Shown: positions 1 to 9,111 of the stretch, piece after piece
How positions within the stretch are numbered: position 1 is the first letter of the stretch
Layout: every line of letters begins with the position of its first letter
NCBI GenBank assembly: GCA_035634255.1
Contig: DASQDI010000040.1
Location: 1-64,000, forward strand
Reading direction: 5' to 3'
Source: DATLMR01 sp035634255
Lineage (GTDB): Bacteria; Acidobacteriota; Blastocatellia; UBA7656
DNA length: 64,000 bases
The notes under the pieces: generated by a model
The model's database searches: none
What the model was told of the DNA's origin: nothing
The model's input: the letters and a program-made list of their open reading frames with translations, nothing else
Position numbers and translations under genes: made by a program

Positions 1-207
1 ATGAGGAATCTCATCAAAGGGACGAGGCCTGAGTTAAACGGGGCTTTCCTGCTGTCGCGGATCGACCCGGCGAGGGTGCCGGCGCACGTGGCCGTAATCA
101 TGGACGGCAACGGGCGGTGGGCGGCCCGCAGAAGCCTCCCCGCGTGGCGGGACCGAACAGGGCGAGCGCCCCGGCGAGTGCTTCCGCCGAGCCGAAGCAG
201 TCGGTAG
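1..207 (+). pseudogene. uppS: Decayed fragment of undecaprenyl diphosphate synthase
   Basis: The first 45 residues carry the isoprenyl transferase N-terminus, including the HVAVIMDGNGRWA motif that binds the allylic diphosphate. Intact enzymes are about 240 residues; this frame stops after 68. Just after the motif, the expected LPRVAG continuation appears in the +1 frame. A further RTGRAPRRVL-like stretch returns in the original frame, after which nothing recognisable follows. This looks like a truncated, frameshifted copy that cannot make an active enzyme. The true start may lie upstream of the window. An intact uppS is presumably elsewhere in the genome, because the enzyme is essential for cell-wall lipid carrier synthesis. 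Confidence 0.75.
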
Positions 208-352
208 CTCGGGTTAGCCCCGCGACGAGCCTGGAGCCGCTACATGCGCTTGAACTGACGAACCGTCACGAGCAACTATACAGTTAATAGGCTCTGGCAA
301 ATTCGCGCCAAAGCCGACCGGGGGTTTCCCGCACTTCAAAAGGAGGATCTGA

Positions 353-2002
353 ATGTTCAGACTAGTATCGTTTGTGGTCACCGCCCTGCTTCTCGGCACG
401 CCCGTTTACGCGCAGGACAAGACGAGTGAGATCGACAAGATATTCAATTGGGCCACGGCGGCCACGCCCGGGTGCGCGGTCGCCGTCTCGCAGCAGGGTA
501 AGGTGGTCGTGAACCGCGCTTACGGCTCGGCCGACCTCGAGCGCGACGTTCCATTGGGCCCGAGCTCGATCTTCGATGTCGGATCCGTCAGGAAGCAGTT
601 CGTCGCCGCGGCGGTCCTCCTCCTCGTCGAAGAGGGGCGACTTTCTCTCTCCGACGACATCCGCAAACATTTTCCGGAGCTGCCCGATTACGGCCACAAG
701 ATCACGCTGGACCATCTGCTCACCCATACCTCCGGTATACGCGACTGGACCGGGATCTTGCCGCTGGCAGGGGGAAATGCCGAGGTGGTGAGCCTGATTC
801 TGCGACAGCGCGGCCTCAACTTCGCGCCCGGCGAGGAATGGTCCTATTCGAACAGCGGTTACGTGCTGCTGACGGATCTCGTCGCGCGCGCGAGTGGGAT
901 GTCGTTTCCCGATTTCACGCGCAAGCGACTGTTCGAGCCGCTCGGGATGAAGACGACCTCGTCCCCCAACGATCTGCGGGGCGTCATCAAGAACCGCGCT
1001 CTCGGTTACGAGAAGGACATCAACGGCTGGCGGGTGGGAATGTATGTCGGCAACGAGCGCGGCAGCCGCGGCGGCGCCATCCTTAGCACGGCGGCGGACC
1101 TCGTGATCTGGAACGACGCGCTGACCAACGGACGGCTGAGCGCGTTCGTCACTGAAAAGCTTAAGGAACCGGCAAGGCTGAACAATGGCAGGAAGCTACG
1201 CTATGCCCGCGGCCTGTTCGTGGACACCGGGCGCGGCGGCACACAGGTGTCGCATTCCGGCGGCGCGGCCGGGTACAGTGCATGGCTAGGTGGTCTTCCG
1301 GCGCAGGGCCTTTCGATAGCCGTCCTGTGCAACGCGGACGTAACGTCCGCGACCGGGCTAGCGCGCCGCGTCGCCGATCAGTTTCTGCCCGCCGAAACGG
1401 CCGACGCCAAGCCGCCGGCCGCGGGCACGCAAGGCGCTGGTGTGACGGGGCTCGACCTGACCAGCAAGGGCGGGCTGTTCTTCAGCGAGCGCAACGGCGA
1501 GCCGCTGCGCCTGACCGTCAACAACGGCCGGCTCGGCATCGACGGGGGACCCGCCCTCGTGCCGGTGACCACGGACCGGTTCCGCGTTCCAAGCGGCAAC
1601 CTGTTCTTCATGTCGCAGGACGAGTTCGAGCTGCACTTCGTGTCCAAGGACCAGTTCGAGCTGAAATCGATGGAAGGGCAGACGACGCGGTATCGCCGCG
1701 CCCAGCCTTACTCGCCCACCGCGGCCGACCTGCAAGCCTTAGCGGGCCGATACGAAAGTGATGAGGTCGGGTCAGTCCTCCAGATGGTGCCCGGAAAGGA
1801 CGGCCTGGTGATGCGCTTGGAGCTTTCGCCGGACAGGGCTCTGGAATTCAGGCCGGTCGACCGTGACACCTTCCAAGCAAGCAGGATGATTGTGCGCTTC
1901 CATCGGGACCCGACCGGAAAGGTCGTGGCTTTCGACTACAGCAATCCGCTGGTCCGCAACATCAGATTCACGCGGCTGAGCGACCGCACCAGTCGCCGCT
2001 AG
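353..2002 (+). CDS. Secreted beta-lactamase-family serine hydrolase
   Basis: 549 residues. A signal peptide (about residues 1-20, ending VYA) precedes a class C beta-lactamase / penicillin-binding-protein-like domain. The SxxK nucleophile motif is S78-V-R-K81, the second motif is Y165-S-N167, and an HSGG motif lies at 301-304. The C-terminal 180 residues form an extra beta-rich domain often seen in esterase/peptidase members of this family. The start is fixed by a strong AAAGGAGGAT ribosome-binding site about 4 bases upstream. The protein probably acts outside the cytoplasmic membrane on an ester, amide or D-amino-acid peptide. The substrate cannot be read from sequence, and it should not be called an antibiotic-resistance beta-lactamase. 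Confidence 0.88.
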   Translation: MFRLVSFVVTALLLGTPVYAQDKTSEIDKIFNWATAATPGCAVAVSQQGKVVVNRAYGSADLERDVPLGPSSIFDVGSVRKQFVAAAVLLLVEEGRLSLSDDIRKHFPELPDYGHKITLDHLLTHTSGIRDWTGILPLAGGNAEVVSLILRQRGLNFAPGEEWSYSNSGYVLLTDLVARASGMSFPDFTRKRLFEPLGMKTTSSPNDLRGVIKNRALGYEKDINGWRVGMYVGNERGSRGGAILSTAADLVIWNDALTNGRLSAFVTEKLKEPARLNNGRKLRYARGLFVDTGRGGTQVSHSGGAAGYSAWLGGLPAQGLSIAVLCNADVTSATGLARRVADQFLPAETADAKPPAAGTQGAGVTGLDLTSKGGLFFSERNGEPLRLTVNNGRLGIDGGPALVPVTTDRFRVPSGNLFFMSQDEFELHFVSKDQFELKSMEGQTTRYRRAQPYSPTAADLQALAGRYESDEVGSVLQMVPGKDGLVMRLELSPDRALEFRPVDRDTFQASRMIVRFHRDPTGKVVAFDYSNPLVRNIRFTRLSDRTSRR

Positions 2003-2232
2003 CGCAAGAGCGAAGAAAGGTTGAGCCGCGCGACCGCCGGGATTCTTCGGCTTCACCGTAATGCCGAGGAATCCGTCGGCGGTAGGGCAGACCGCACCTA
2101 AACCTCGTCCCCGAGCTCAAGCTTCACAACCGTCGCGGACCAGTGTCGCCGATCATCGGGTTGGTCAGCTTTGAACAAACTCATGGAAGAAGTAATGTTG
2201 TAAAATCCGGTGAGCAGACCGAGCGCGCGGAC

Positions 2233-3408
2233 GTGAGGGAGAAATTGAAAGAGACGGCTGACGCCATCATTATCGGGGGCGGCTGCATGGGAGCGAGCGC
2301 CGCTTTCCATCTCGCCCGCAAGGGGATCACCGATGTCGTGCTCCTCGAAAAGGAGCAGTTTCTGGGGACGGGCTCGACCGGCCGAAACGCCGGGGGCTTC
2401 CGACACCAGTTTTCTACCGAGTCGAACATCAGGCTCTCCATCGAATCGATCCGGTTCCTGAAGGAGTTCAAAGAGAGGGTCGGCTATGAGATAGACTTTT
2501 ATCAGGACGGCTACCTATTCCTCCTCTCGGGCGAGCCCGCCTTCGCGAATTTCAGGAAGAACGTCGAACTGCAAAGGAGCTTCGGCATCCCGGTCGAAGT
2601 CCTAAAGCCGGAGGAGATAAAAAGGCTGGCACCCGGCCTTAGTACCGAGGGCGTGATCGCGGGAACCTTCTGCCCGGAAGATGGCATTGCGGACCCGAAC
2701 GGCGTGACTCAGGGGTTCGCGAAGGCCGCCGTGTCGATGGGCGTAAAGGTCAGAAGAGAGACGGAAGTTACCGGCATCTACTCCGAGCGCGGGCGAGTCG
2801 CGGGCGTGGCGACCTCAAAAGGGGGCATCGACTCTCGCGTCGTCATCAACGCGGCGGGGCCTTATGCCCAGGATATCGGGCGAATGGCCGGGGTCGAGAT
2901 TCCGGTCCTCCCATACCGCCGCCACATCTTCATCACCGAGCCGGTCCCCCCCGCCTCAGGCTTCGGCATCTCGTCCCGCCTGATGGTGATCGACTTCGAG
3001 ACTACGTTCTACTTTCACCGCGAGGGGGCGGGAATCCTCTTCGGCATGTCCGACCCTCACGAGCCCCCCGGCTACGCCACGACCGTGAGCTGGGAGTTCC
3101 TTGAGGACGTGACGCAGGTGGCGAAGAGGCGGCTGCCCCTCCTGATGGAGCTTGGTATCGCTCACGCATGGGCCGGGTTGTACGAGATGACTCCTGACGC
3201 CATGCCGATCATCGGCCCGGTCAGTAACGTCGAAGGGTTCTTTCAGATAAACGGCTTCAGCGGCCACGGCTTTCAACACTCGCCCGCCGCCGGCAGAATA
3301 CTCGCGGATATGATCGCGGGAGAAGACGCGGGGGAGATCGATCTGGCTCCGTTCGCGTTCGACAGGTTCGGTAGAGGTTCGATCCGGGGCGAGGGCAATG
3401 TGATCTGA
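2233..3408 (+). CDS. FAD-dependent oxidoreductase, DAO / sarcosine oxidase beta-like
   Basis: The N-terminus has the Rossmann FAD-binding motif (IIIGGGCMGASAAFHLA), then the family's GSTGRNAGGFRHQF segment and a C-terminal GFSGHGFQHSPAAG motif that closes over the flavin. This is the layout of D-amino-acid oxidase and sarcosine/glycine oxidase family enzymes, which oxidise secondary or primary amines. The GTG at 2233 is preferred because it places the FAD motif about 10 residues from the N-terminus. The same frame is open back to an ATG at 2143, but that extension has no family-like sequence. Neither start has a strong ribosome-binding site. A 7-bp hairpin begins at the stop codon (3406-3428). 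The substrate is not predictable. Confidence 0.85.
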   Translation: MREKLKETADAIIIGGGCMGASAAFHLARKGITDVVLLEKEQFLGTGSTGRNAGGFRHQFSTESNIRLSIESIRFLKEFKERVGYEIDFYQDGYLFLLSGEPAFANFRKNVELQRSFGIPVEVLKPEEIKRLAPGLSTEGVIAGTFCPEDGIADPNGVTQGFAKAAVSMGVKVRRETEVTGIYSERGRVAGVATSKGGIDSRVVINAAGPYAQDIGRMAGVEIPVLPYRRHIFITEPVPPASGFGISSRLMVIDFETTFYFHREGAGILFGMSDPHEPPGYATTVSWEFLEDVTQVAKRRLPLLMELGIAHAWAGLYEMTPDAMPIIGPVSNVEGFFQINGFSGHGFQHSPAAGRILADMIAGEDAGEIDLAPFAFDRFGRGSIRGEGNVI

Positions 3409-3449
3409 TAGCCGACCCGCAGCTATCATGTTAATCCGGCAAGGCAATC

Positions 3450-3519
3450 TGGCTTCGTGACCGATCCGTGAATGTGTAAACTGGCTAGTGTGGTCCAATC
3501 AGAGACGATCACGAAGCCA
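3450..3519. repeat. 11-bp perfect inverted repeat between convergent genes
   Basis: TGGCTTCGTGA at 3450-3460 is exactly complementary to 3509-3519, with a 48-base spacer. It lies between the FAD oxidoreductase (plus) and ssb (minus). There is no T-tract on either strand, so a classical intrinsic terminator is uncertain. Confidence 0.6.
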
Positions 3520-3537
3520 TACTCAAAGCGCGAAGTC

Positions 3538-4008
3538 TTAGAAAGGTATATCTTCCTCGTCGATGACCTGTGTCTTCTGCTTGCCGCCCGCCTGCTTGCG
3601 CGAGGCCGGGGCCGGGGCCGCGCTCGCTTTCGCGGCGCTGGCTTTCCCGAGCGGAACCTGTACCTGATCCCCCTCGGACGCCGGCGACAGGAATTGAATG
3701 TCAGTCCCTCGAACTTCTAGGCTCGTCCTGCTCGCCCCATCCTTGTCGGTCCACTCCTTCTGAGAGAGCTGCCCCTCGACATAGACCTGCCGGCCCTTGG
3801 TCAGATACTGGCTCGCGACCTCGGCCTGCCGGCCGAAGAGGCTGACCCGAAACCAGGTCGTAAGCTCCTGCATCTCACCCGCCTTGTCCTTGCGGCGCTC
3901 GGTCGTGGCAATCGAAAAATCACACACCGGCGTGCCCTGCGTCGTGTACCTCAACTCCGGGTCCCGCCCCAGATACCCGACGATCATTACTTTATTAAAA
4001 CTCGCCAT
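3538..4008 (-). CDS. ssb: Single-stranded DNA-binding protein
   Basis: 156 residues. An N-terminal OB-fold (MASFNKVMIVGYLGRDPELR... through residue about 110) binds ssDNA. A low-complexity Ala/Pro/Lys linker follows, and the C-terminal tip DEEDIPF is the acidic tail that docks replication and repair partners. The start at 4008 is chosen over an upstream in-frame ATG because AGGAAGGAG sits 9 bases before it and the OB-fold begins there. The gene is monocistronic with its own promoter (4046-4074). The length is typical for the family. Confidence 0.96.
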   Translation of the reverse strand: MASFNKVMIVGYLGRDPELRYTTQGTPVCDFSIATTERRKDKAGEMQELTTWFRVSLFGRQAEVASQYLTKGRQVYVEGQLSQKEWTDKDGASRTSLEVRGTDIQFLSPASEGDQVQVPLGKASAAKASAAPAPASRKQAGGKQKTQVIDEEDIPF

Positions 4009-4045
4009 ACCTGCTTCTCCTTCCTGCTGTCTGACTGCAAAACGC

Positions 4046-4074
4046 AATGTATCATGTACGCAACAACGTTGCAA
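4046..4074 (-). promoter_or_regulatory. Probable sigma-70-type promoter of ssb
   Basis: On the minus strand: TTGCAA (4069-4074), a 17-base spacer, then TACATT (4046-4051) preceded by TGA, which makes an extended -10. Initiation would fall about 30 bases upstream of the ssb start. The -35 region overlaps the 8-bp palindrome CAACGTTG (4064-4071). Confidence 0.5.
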
Positions 4075-4216
4075 GCAAAATCTACTCCCCGATAAAAGTT
4101 TGGGTCGGGAGGGCGGTGAGGCGGCCGGCAAACGTACGAAAGGGCTTTATTAAGACAAGTTAGATTATTTTAAGGCGAGCATCCATTTTCACCCGAATGA
4201 CCTCTAACCATGTGCA

Positions 4217-4408
4217 ATGACCACGATAAAGAAAAGACTGATGAACGAGATCGAGTACCTTGGGGCGTTGGCGGCCATGTATTCGAGCCGGGGCGACCAC
4301 GCGGCCCGGCAGGCGGCGCTTGACGCCGTGGAAGCCCTGCGAAGGCTGCTCGAAGTCGACGGAGAAAGCAATACCGGCCCGCAAAACGGGCTCGATGTCG
4401 CCGCCTGA
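4217..4408 (+). CDS. Small hypothetical protein
   Basis: 63 residues, Ala/Leu/Glu-rich, predicted largely helical, with no signal peptide and no motif I recognise. No clear ribosome-binding site precedes the ATG. It fits the gap between ssb and rlmB without overlap, and its codon usage resembles its neighbours. It could be a genuine small protein or a chance open frame. Confidence 0.4.
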   Translation: MTTIKKRLMNEIEYLGALAAMYSSRGDHAARQAALDAVEALRRLLEVDGESNTGPQNGLDVAA

Positions 4409-4451
4409 CCCGCCGTTAACACCTCTTCCCTCCCCGCCCCCGGAGCCCGAC

Positions 4452-4478
4452 CTGACAGGCAGCCTTGCTTGATATAAA
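4452..4478 (+). promoter_or_regulatory. Possible promoter of rlmB
   Basis: CTGACA (4452-4457) and TATAAA (4473-4478), the latter preceded by TGA (extended -10). The 15-base spacer is shorter than ideal. The position fits a leader of about 20 bases before the ATG at 4505. Confidence 0.4.
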
Positions 4479-4504
4479 TGGGGCGATGGACTAAAAAATA
4501 AGTC

Positions 4505-5251
4505 ATGTCAAACGTGTATGGAGTGTTGCCGGTCCTGGAAGCGCTTCGGGCGGGGGGGCGGCGCATCGAGCGGATTTTGATCGCCGAAGGCGCGAAGCAT
4601 GAGCGGCTGCGGGACGTGATTGAGGCCGCGCGCAAGGCGGGCGTCCCCGTCCGCCGAGAGCCGAGGGTCGCGCTCGACAGGTTGAGCGAGCGGGCGAACC
4701 ATCAGGGCGTCATCGCGATTGCGGCGGCCGCGAAGTATTCGGAGCCCGACCGCCTCCTCTCGAACATCTCGCCCGATGCCCTATTCGTTCTGCTCGACGG
4801 GGTCGAAGACCCTCACAACCTCGGAGCGATAGTCCGCACGGCGGAGTGCGCGGGGGCGACCGGCATCTTCATACCCGAGCGCCGGGCGGCCCACCTGACC
4901 GAAGTGGTCGCGAAGACTTCGGCCGGCGCGGTCGAGTACGTCCCCATCGCGCGCGTCACGAACATGGCTAATTTCATCGAAGAGCTGAAGAAGAAAAACG
5001 TATGGGTGGTGGGGGTCGAAGGGTCGGCGAAGATGAGCTATGAGGCATTCGACTACTCGGGGCCGACGGCCCTGGTTTTCGGGGGCGAAGGGCATGGGCT
5101 GCACAGGCTGGTGCGCGAGCGGTGCGACGCTCTGGTGTCGATCCCTATGAGAGGCCGGATCACGTCGCTCAACGTCTCAGTCGCGGCGGGCGTGGTCCTG
5201 TTCGAGGCCGTGCGGCAGAGGCGTATCAGGAATTCCGCCGCCGCGGGCTGA
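4505..5251 (+). CDS. rlmB: 23S rRNA 2'-O-methyltransferase, SpoU/TrmH family (RlmB-like)
   Basis: 248 residues, the usual length. An N-terminal substrate-binding domain (YGVLPVLEALRAG...) precedes the knotted SPOUT methyltransferase domain. All three family motifs are present: DGVEDPHNLGAIVRTAE, GGEGHGLHRLVRE and IPMRGRITSLNVSVAAG. The enzyme uses S-adenosylmethionine to methylate a ribose in 23S rRNA (G2251 in E. coli RlmB). Assignment to RlmB rather than a paralogous TrmH-type enzyme rests on the N-terminal domain and length. Confidence 0.93.
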   Translation: MSNVYGVLPVLEALRAGGRRIERILIAEGAKHERLRDVIEAARKAGVPVRREPRVALDRLSERANHQGVIAIAAAAKYSEPDRLLSNISPDALFVLLDGVEDPHNLGAIVRTAECAGATGIFIPERRAAHLTEVVAKTSAGAVEYVPIARVTNMANFIEELKKKNVWVVGVEGSAKMSYEAFDYSGPTALVFGGEGHGLHRLVRERCDALVSIPMRGRITSLNVSVAAGVVLFEAVRQRRIRNSAAAG

Positions 5252-5287
5252 ACCCGGCCCGGCATTTCTTCCCTGCCTCGATCTCTT

Positions 5288-5785
5288 TCACCCGCGCACG
5301 AGCCTTACCGAAACATAAAGCACCGCGATAGCGACGAGCGTTGCCAGGGCGGCCGCGCTCGAACCTGCTCGATTACCCGGCGCTTCATCGGGAGAGGCTT
5401 CGGACTTTCGTGCGGCCTGAAGGCTCGTAACGTCGTGGTAAAGCATCAGGCCTACCATCAGGGCCACGAGAAGAAGCTTCCACGGGAGCCAGACCGCTAT
5501 CGGCCCATAGACCTTCATGGGGTCGAATGCCTCCCCGTTAAGCAACTGCGCGGGGCTGACGGGCGAAGGGCGTAACATCAGATTGCCGAGACCTGTCAGG
5601 GCTGCGACGATGATCGAGATCCAGCCGATCCACCTGAATCTCCTCCCGAGCCCTCTGAGGATGCGCTGCCGCTCCCGCGTCTCGTGACTGACGGCGAAGG
5701 GGACGACCACGGCCGCGGTGTAGATCAGCCCGCCGACCCAGATCGCGGCCATCAACACGTGAATCCAAACGCTCAACTGGTACAT
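5288..5785 (-). CDS. CopD-like integral membrane protein
   Basis: 165 residues with four predicted membrane helices. The N-terminus (YQLSVWIHVLMAAIWVGG) has the His/Trp/Gly pattern of the CopD / DUF2269-like four-helix family, where a conserved His in helix 1 may bind heme or copper. Function in this genome is unknown. It lies 34 bases downstream of the MFS gene stop in the same direction (5820 to 5785) and may be cotranscribed with it. Confidence 0.7.
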   Translation of the reverse strand: MYQLSVWIHVLMAAIWVGGLIYTAAVVVPFAVSHETRERQRILRGLGRRFRWIGWISIIVAALTGLGNLMLRPSPVSPAQLLNGEAFDPMKVYGPIAVWLPWKLLLVALMVGLMLYHDVTSLQAARKSEASPDEAPGNRAGSSAAALATLVAIAVLYVSVRLVRG

Positions 5786-5819
5786 GGTTTCTTACTCTCG
5801 CCTGAAGTTTGTGAATGAC

Positions 5820-7064
5820 CTATACACCTTTGCCGCCGCTCTGCTCAAGAGGCACGCCTTCCTGCACGTTCATCGACTGGAGCGACACGGAGAGGATGAG
5901 CGCGATAATCATGATCACGCCCCCGGCCCAGAAAGGCGTCTTGCCATACGTCGACGAGGCGGCCTGAACGTCCCGGCTGAGCAGGAAGCCTCCGAGTACG
6001 GGGCCTATGATTCTGGCGAGGCTGGCGACCGACTGCAAGACTCCGAGAACTCGCCCCTGCAACAAGGCGCTGGCCGACTTTGAGGCCATCGCGTTCAGGG
6101 TAGGCGTGGAGAGACTGTTGCCCACAGCTATCCCCGTCGTCGCGAGCAACAGGTTGCCCAGAGAGTCGCTCAGAGGCAGCCAGAACATGCTGAGGGCCGT
6201 CACAGCGGTCCCCGCGATGACGAGGGCCTTGTCTCCGAAAGCCTTCACGAGTCGCCCGATCAACCCGCCCTGAATGATCGCGCCGACGAGCCCGACGAAG
6301 GCGAAGATGTAGCCCACGTGCGCCGCGTCGTAATTGAAGCGGAGCAGAGTGAAGAGCGCGTAAATGGCCGTCAGCATGCTGAAAGCGAGGGTCGCGAAGA
6401 ACCACGTGCCCATTATCACACCAAGATGCCAGCTGCCTGACTCCCTCAACACCTCCGCGATTGAGGCGCGACGCCGCGACCGGTCCCGGTGCTCGGGCTT
6501 CAGGCTCTCAGGCAGGAGGAAGTAGAGGGCGACGGCATTCGCGGCGGCGAGCCCCGCGGCGAAGAAGAACGGGGCGGAGAGGCTGACCCGGCTTAGAACG
6601 CCCCCGAGCGCGGGGCCTACGATGAAGCCGAGCCCGAAGGCCGCGCCGATCAACCCCATCCCGCTCGCCCTCTTCGCCGGGGGCGTCACGTCCGCTATGT
6701 AGGCCTGAGCGGTCGAGATGTTCGCCCCGCTGATCCCGTCGATGATCCGGCCCAGGAAAAGCAACAAAAGCGCGTTGCCCAGCCCGAGGCCGGCCAGCCC
6801 CATGATGACGAACCCGGCCGAGGTCCCGATCAGGCTGAACAGCAGGACGGGCCTGCGCCCCACCCGGTCCGAGAGCCGCCCGAGTATCGGCGAGAAGATG
6901 AACTGCATCGCGGAAAAGACCCCGAGCAGCAGGCCGATGACCGTCTCCGACGCGTCGAAGCGCCGCGCGTAAATAGGCAGAACGGGGATCACGATGCCGA
7001 ACCCAACGAGATCGATGAAGACTGTGATGAAGATGATTACCAGGGGAGAGCGGCTCTTTGCCAT
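5820..7064 (-). CDS. MFS efflux transporter, TetA (DHA1) type
   Basis: 414 residues with 12 predicted membrane helices. The loop 2-3 signature GRLSDRVGRRPVLL and the first helix FIDLVGFGIVIPVLP are those of the TetA-like drug:H+ antiporter branch. It probably exports small amphipathic molecules using the proton gradient. The substrate is unknown and a resistance role is not implied. AAAGGAA lies somewhat far upstream (about 14 bases) of the ATG. Confidence 0.88.
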   Translation of the reverse strand: MAKSRSPLVIIFITVFIDLVGFGIVIPVLPIYARRFDASETVIGLLLGVFSAMQFIFSPILGRLSDRVGRRPVLLFSLIGTSAGFVIMGLAGLGLGNALLLLFLGRIIDGISGANISTAQAYIADVTPPAKRASGMGLIGAAFGLGFIVGPALGGVLSRVSLSAPFFFAAGLAAANAVALYFLLPESLKPEHRDRSRRRASIAEVLRESGSWHLGVIMGTWFFATLAFSMLTAIYALFTLLRFNYDAAHVGYIFAFVGLVGAIIQGGLIGRLVKAFGDKALVIAGTAVTALSMFWLPLSDSLGNLLLATTGIAVGNSLSTPTLNAMASKSASALLQGRVLGVLQSVASLARIIGPVLGGFLLSRDVQAASSTYGKTPFWAGGVIMIIALILSVSLQSMNVQEGVPLEQSGGKGV

Positions 7065-7202
7065 CGGCAGTGAAAAATTCCTTTCGCGGTGCTCGGTCTG
7101 TTTCGAAACTTCGAGTTTACCAGCTTGGGCGTCGTAAGCAAGAGCACTCCGGGGCGGGGGGTCGGGAGGCGAGGGCCGGGGCCGGGCACCCGTCGGCGCG
7201 AG

Positions 7203-8432
7203 TCAGAATAATTGAAACGCGCGCCGGAGGAGGTCGCGCTTAAGGGTCACGTAGCTCTGCTCGCCCATAAGGGCGCGGATCAGCACGACCCTGACCCCCT
7301 TGTGAAATCGCGCGAGCCGAACCACCGCGTCGCTGAAGACATGCCCGAAGAAATGGCCGTGGTAAAACTGCCGGAGCCGGAAGGACGCCTGCTCAAGGTC
7401 GCGGCCGAAAGCCTCGCGCCACGACCTCTCGTAGAGGGCGAGGGCCTCCTCATAATTTCGCGCGGGTGTGTCTCCCCCGTCCCCGATCAAAGCCTTCGCC
7501 AGCAGCTCGGATGATTTGAATGCGTAGTAAATCCCCTCGCCCGTGATCGGGTCGGCGAACCCGGCCGCGTCTCCGACCAGAGCCCACCCTTCGCCCCTGG
7601 TCTTCAAGCCGCCCCAGCTAGGCATGTCGAGCGTGGGAATCTTCGCGCCGAAAAACTTCATGCGGTCGGGGCCCGGCAGCACGCCCCCGAAATAGTCTTT
7701 GATGAAACTCTCCAGCAGCTCGCGAAGCTCGTCCGATGTCTTCTCCCCGAGCTTTGAAGCCACCCCGAAATTCATCACCCCCGGCCTCGGGAAGGCCCAG
7801 AGGTACCCCGTGAAATTCTTCGGGAAGCGGACTATCGCCTCCTCCCCGAAAGAAGTGTTCCCAGAGCCCGCCTCGCCGCCCCCCTGCGACGGGGCGGTCT
7901 GCATATCCACGTTGTACCCGAACGCGAGGGCGAGGTCCCTGACGGGGAAGATGCCCACGAGCCTCCGGCGCAGGAAGCTGGCCGCCCCATCCGCGCCCAC
8001 GAGAAATTTGGCGCGCCATGTGTTCCCGTCACTCGCCGTGATCTGCCACTCGCCATCCCTCCGCAGGAAATCGGCCACGGACGCCCGGACGAATCTCGCG
8101 CCCGCCGCGAGCGCCCTGTCGAGCACGAGCCCGTTCAGAACTTTGCGGGAGTAAATCACGAATGGCTGCTGCAATGAAAGAGTCAGGCGGCGGTCGGCCG
8201 GGGAGATCATGGTCAGGCGGCGGACGAGTTTGTGAGGGTAGCCGGAGTTTTCGAGCAGGAAAGAGAACTCGCGAATCGCGCGGGTGGGGACGCCGCCCCC
8301 GCAAGGCTTTTCCCATGCGCCTTTCGGGTCGAATATGAGGACCTCTCTCCCGGCCGAGGCGAGCAGGGTGGCGAGATGCGCGCCCGCCGGGCCGCCGCCC
8401 ACGATGGCGAATTCTGTGGAATTTTCAGCCAT
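7203..8432 (-). CDS. Geranylgeranyl reductase-family flavoprotein
   Basis: 409 residues. An N-terminal FAD Rossmann motif (IVGGGPAGAHLATLLA) comes first. The mid-protein motif GADGAASFLRRRL and the C-terminal GWALVGDAAGFADPITGEGIYYA segment are typical of geranylgeranyl reductase / ChlP-type and related p-hydroxybenzoate-hydroxylase-fold enzymes. Family members reduce isoprenoid double bonds or hydroxylate/halogenate other substrates, so the exact reaction is open. The SRPBCC-like gene lies 46 bases upstream in the same direction and could be cotranscribed. Confidence 0.82.
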   Translation of the reverse strand: MAENSTEFAIVGGGPAGAHLATLLASAGREVLIFDPKGAWEKPCGGGVPTRAIREFSFLLENSGYPHKLVRRLTMISPADRRLTLSLQQPFVIYSRKVLNGLVLDRALAAGARFVRASVADFLRRDGEWQITASDGNTWRAKFLVGADGAASFLRRRLVGIFPVRDLALAFGYNVDMQTAPSQGGGEAGSGNTSFGEEAIVRFPKNFTGYLWAFPRPGVMNFGVASKLGEKTSDELRELLESFIKDYFGGVLPGPDRMKFFGAKIPTLDMPSWGGLKTRGEGWALVGDAAGFADPITGEGIYYAFKSSELLAKALIGDGGDTPARNYEEALALYERSWREAFGRDLEQASFRLRQFYHGHFFGHVFSDAVVRLARFHKGVRVVLIRALMGEQSYVTLKRDLLRRAFQLF

Positions 8433-8478
8433 ACAGCCCCAAGTCTATCGACGCAGGCGGGTGGGAAGCAAGCCTCAT

Positions 8479-9075
8479 CTAAGAACAATCGCGCGCCTCC
8501 GCGTCCCGCTTTATCGCCTTCAACGCCGCGCGGCGGACGAGGCCGCTGAACGGGCGGATGAACGCCCAGTAGACCCTGAAAAGTCTGCCCGTCATTTTAG
8601 AGCCGCACAGGACGCGGGTCTCCGTCGCGAGGACCGTCCGCCCGTCGGGCGATTGTTGGAGGGAGAAATTCCAGACCGCTTTCGCGAACCTCGGGTCGTC
8701 GAAGCTCCTGAACCGGTCCGCTTCGATCCTCTGAATGTCCCCGCCGACGGTCCAGAAACGGCCGACGAGCCCGAGGGCTATCTCGCGGTCCGTCCGCTCT
8801 CCGAGCAGAACGAAGCCGTTCTCCAGCATCCCCCGAAGGTCGAGGCACAGCCTGTTCCCCGACCCGGCGCGGGCCGCGAAGTAAGCCGGGAGCTCCCTCA
8901 GAAAGAAGAGCGCGCGCACGAGCGTCGAGTCGCACAGGTCGAGCTCTTTTACAGCCTGATAGACGGTCCCTACGGGGGAGGAGATCTTTATGCTGTGATA
9001 CTCGCTCACGTCATACGCGGGCATGATGTCGTCGATGAGCAGGGTCGGAGCCTCGCCGGGAATCGAAGGGGTCAT
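8479..9075 (-). CDS. SRPBCC/START-like domain protein (hypothetical)
   Basis: 198 residues, no signal peptide. The pattern EYHSIKISSPVGTVYQAVKELDL near the N-terminus, followed by alternating beta-strands and a long C-terminal helix ending in an FxRPFSGLVRRAALKAIKRDA-type tail, resembles polyketide-cyclase / SRPBCC proteins. Such proteins form a hydrophobic ligand pocket. No catalytic residues can be named. A second possible start is the Met at residue 18. It lies between a VIT-VWA gene and the flavoprotein, all on the minus strand. Confidence 0.65.
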   Translation of the reverse strand: MTPSIPGEAPTLLIDDIMPAYDVSEYHSIKISSPVGTVYQAVKELDLCDSTLVRALFFLRELPAYFAARAGSGNRLCLDLRGMLENGFVLLGERTDREIALGLVGRFWTVGGDIQRIEADRFRSFDDPRFAKAVWNFSLQQSPDGRTVLATETRVLCGSKMTGRLFRVYWAFIRPFSGLVRRAALKAIKRDAEARDCS

Positions 9076-9111
9076 GTGAAATCCGAATCGGCTACGGGAA
9101 CTCGAAGGGCT

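Noticed and set aside
353..2002. Antibiotic-resistance beta-lactamase
   Set aside because: SxxK and YxN fit the wider serine hydrolase/esterase family; the extra C-terminal domain and lack of AmpC-specific context argue against a resistance role.
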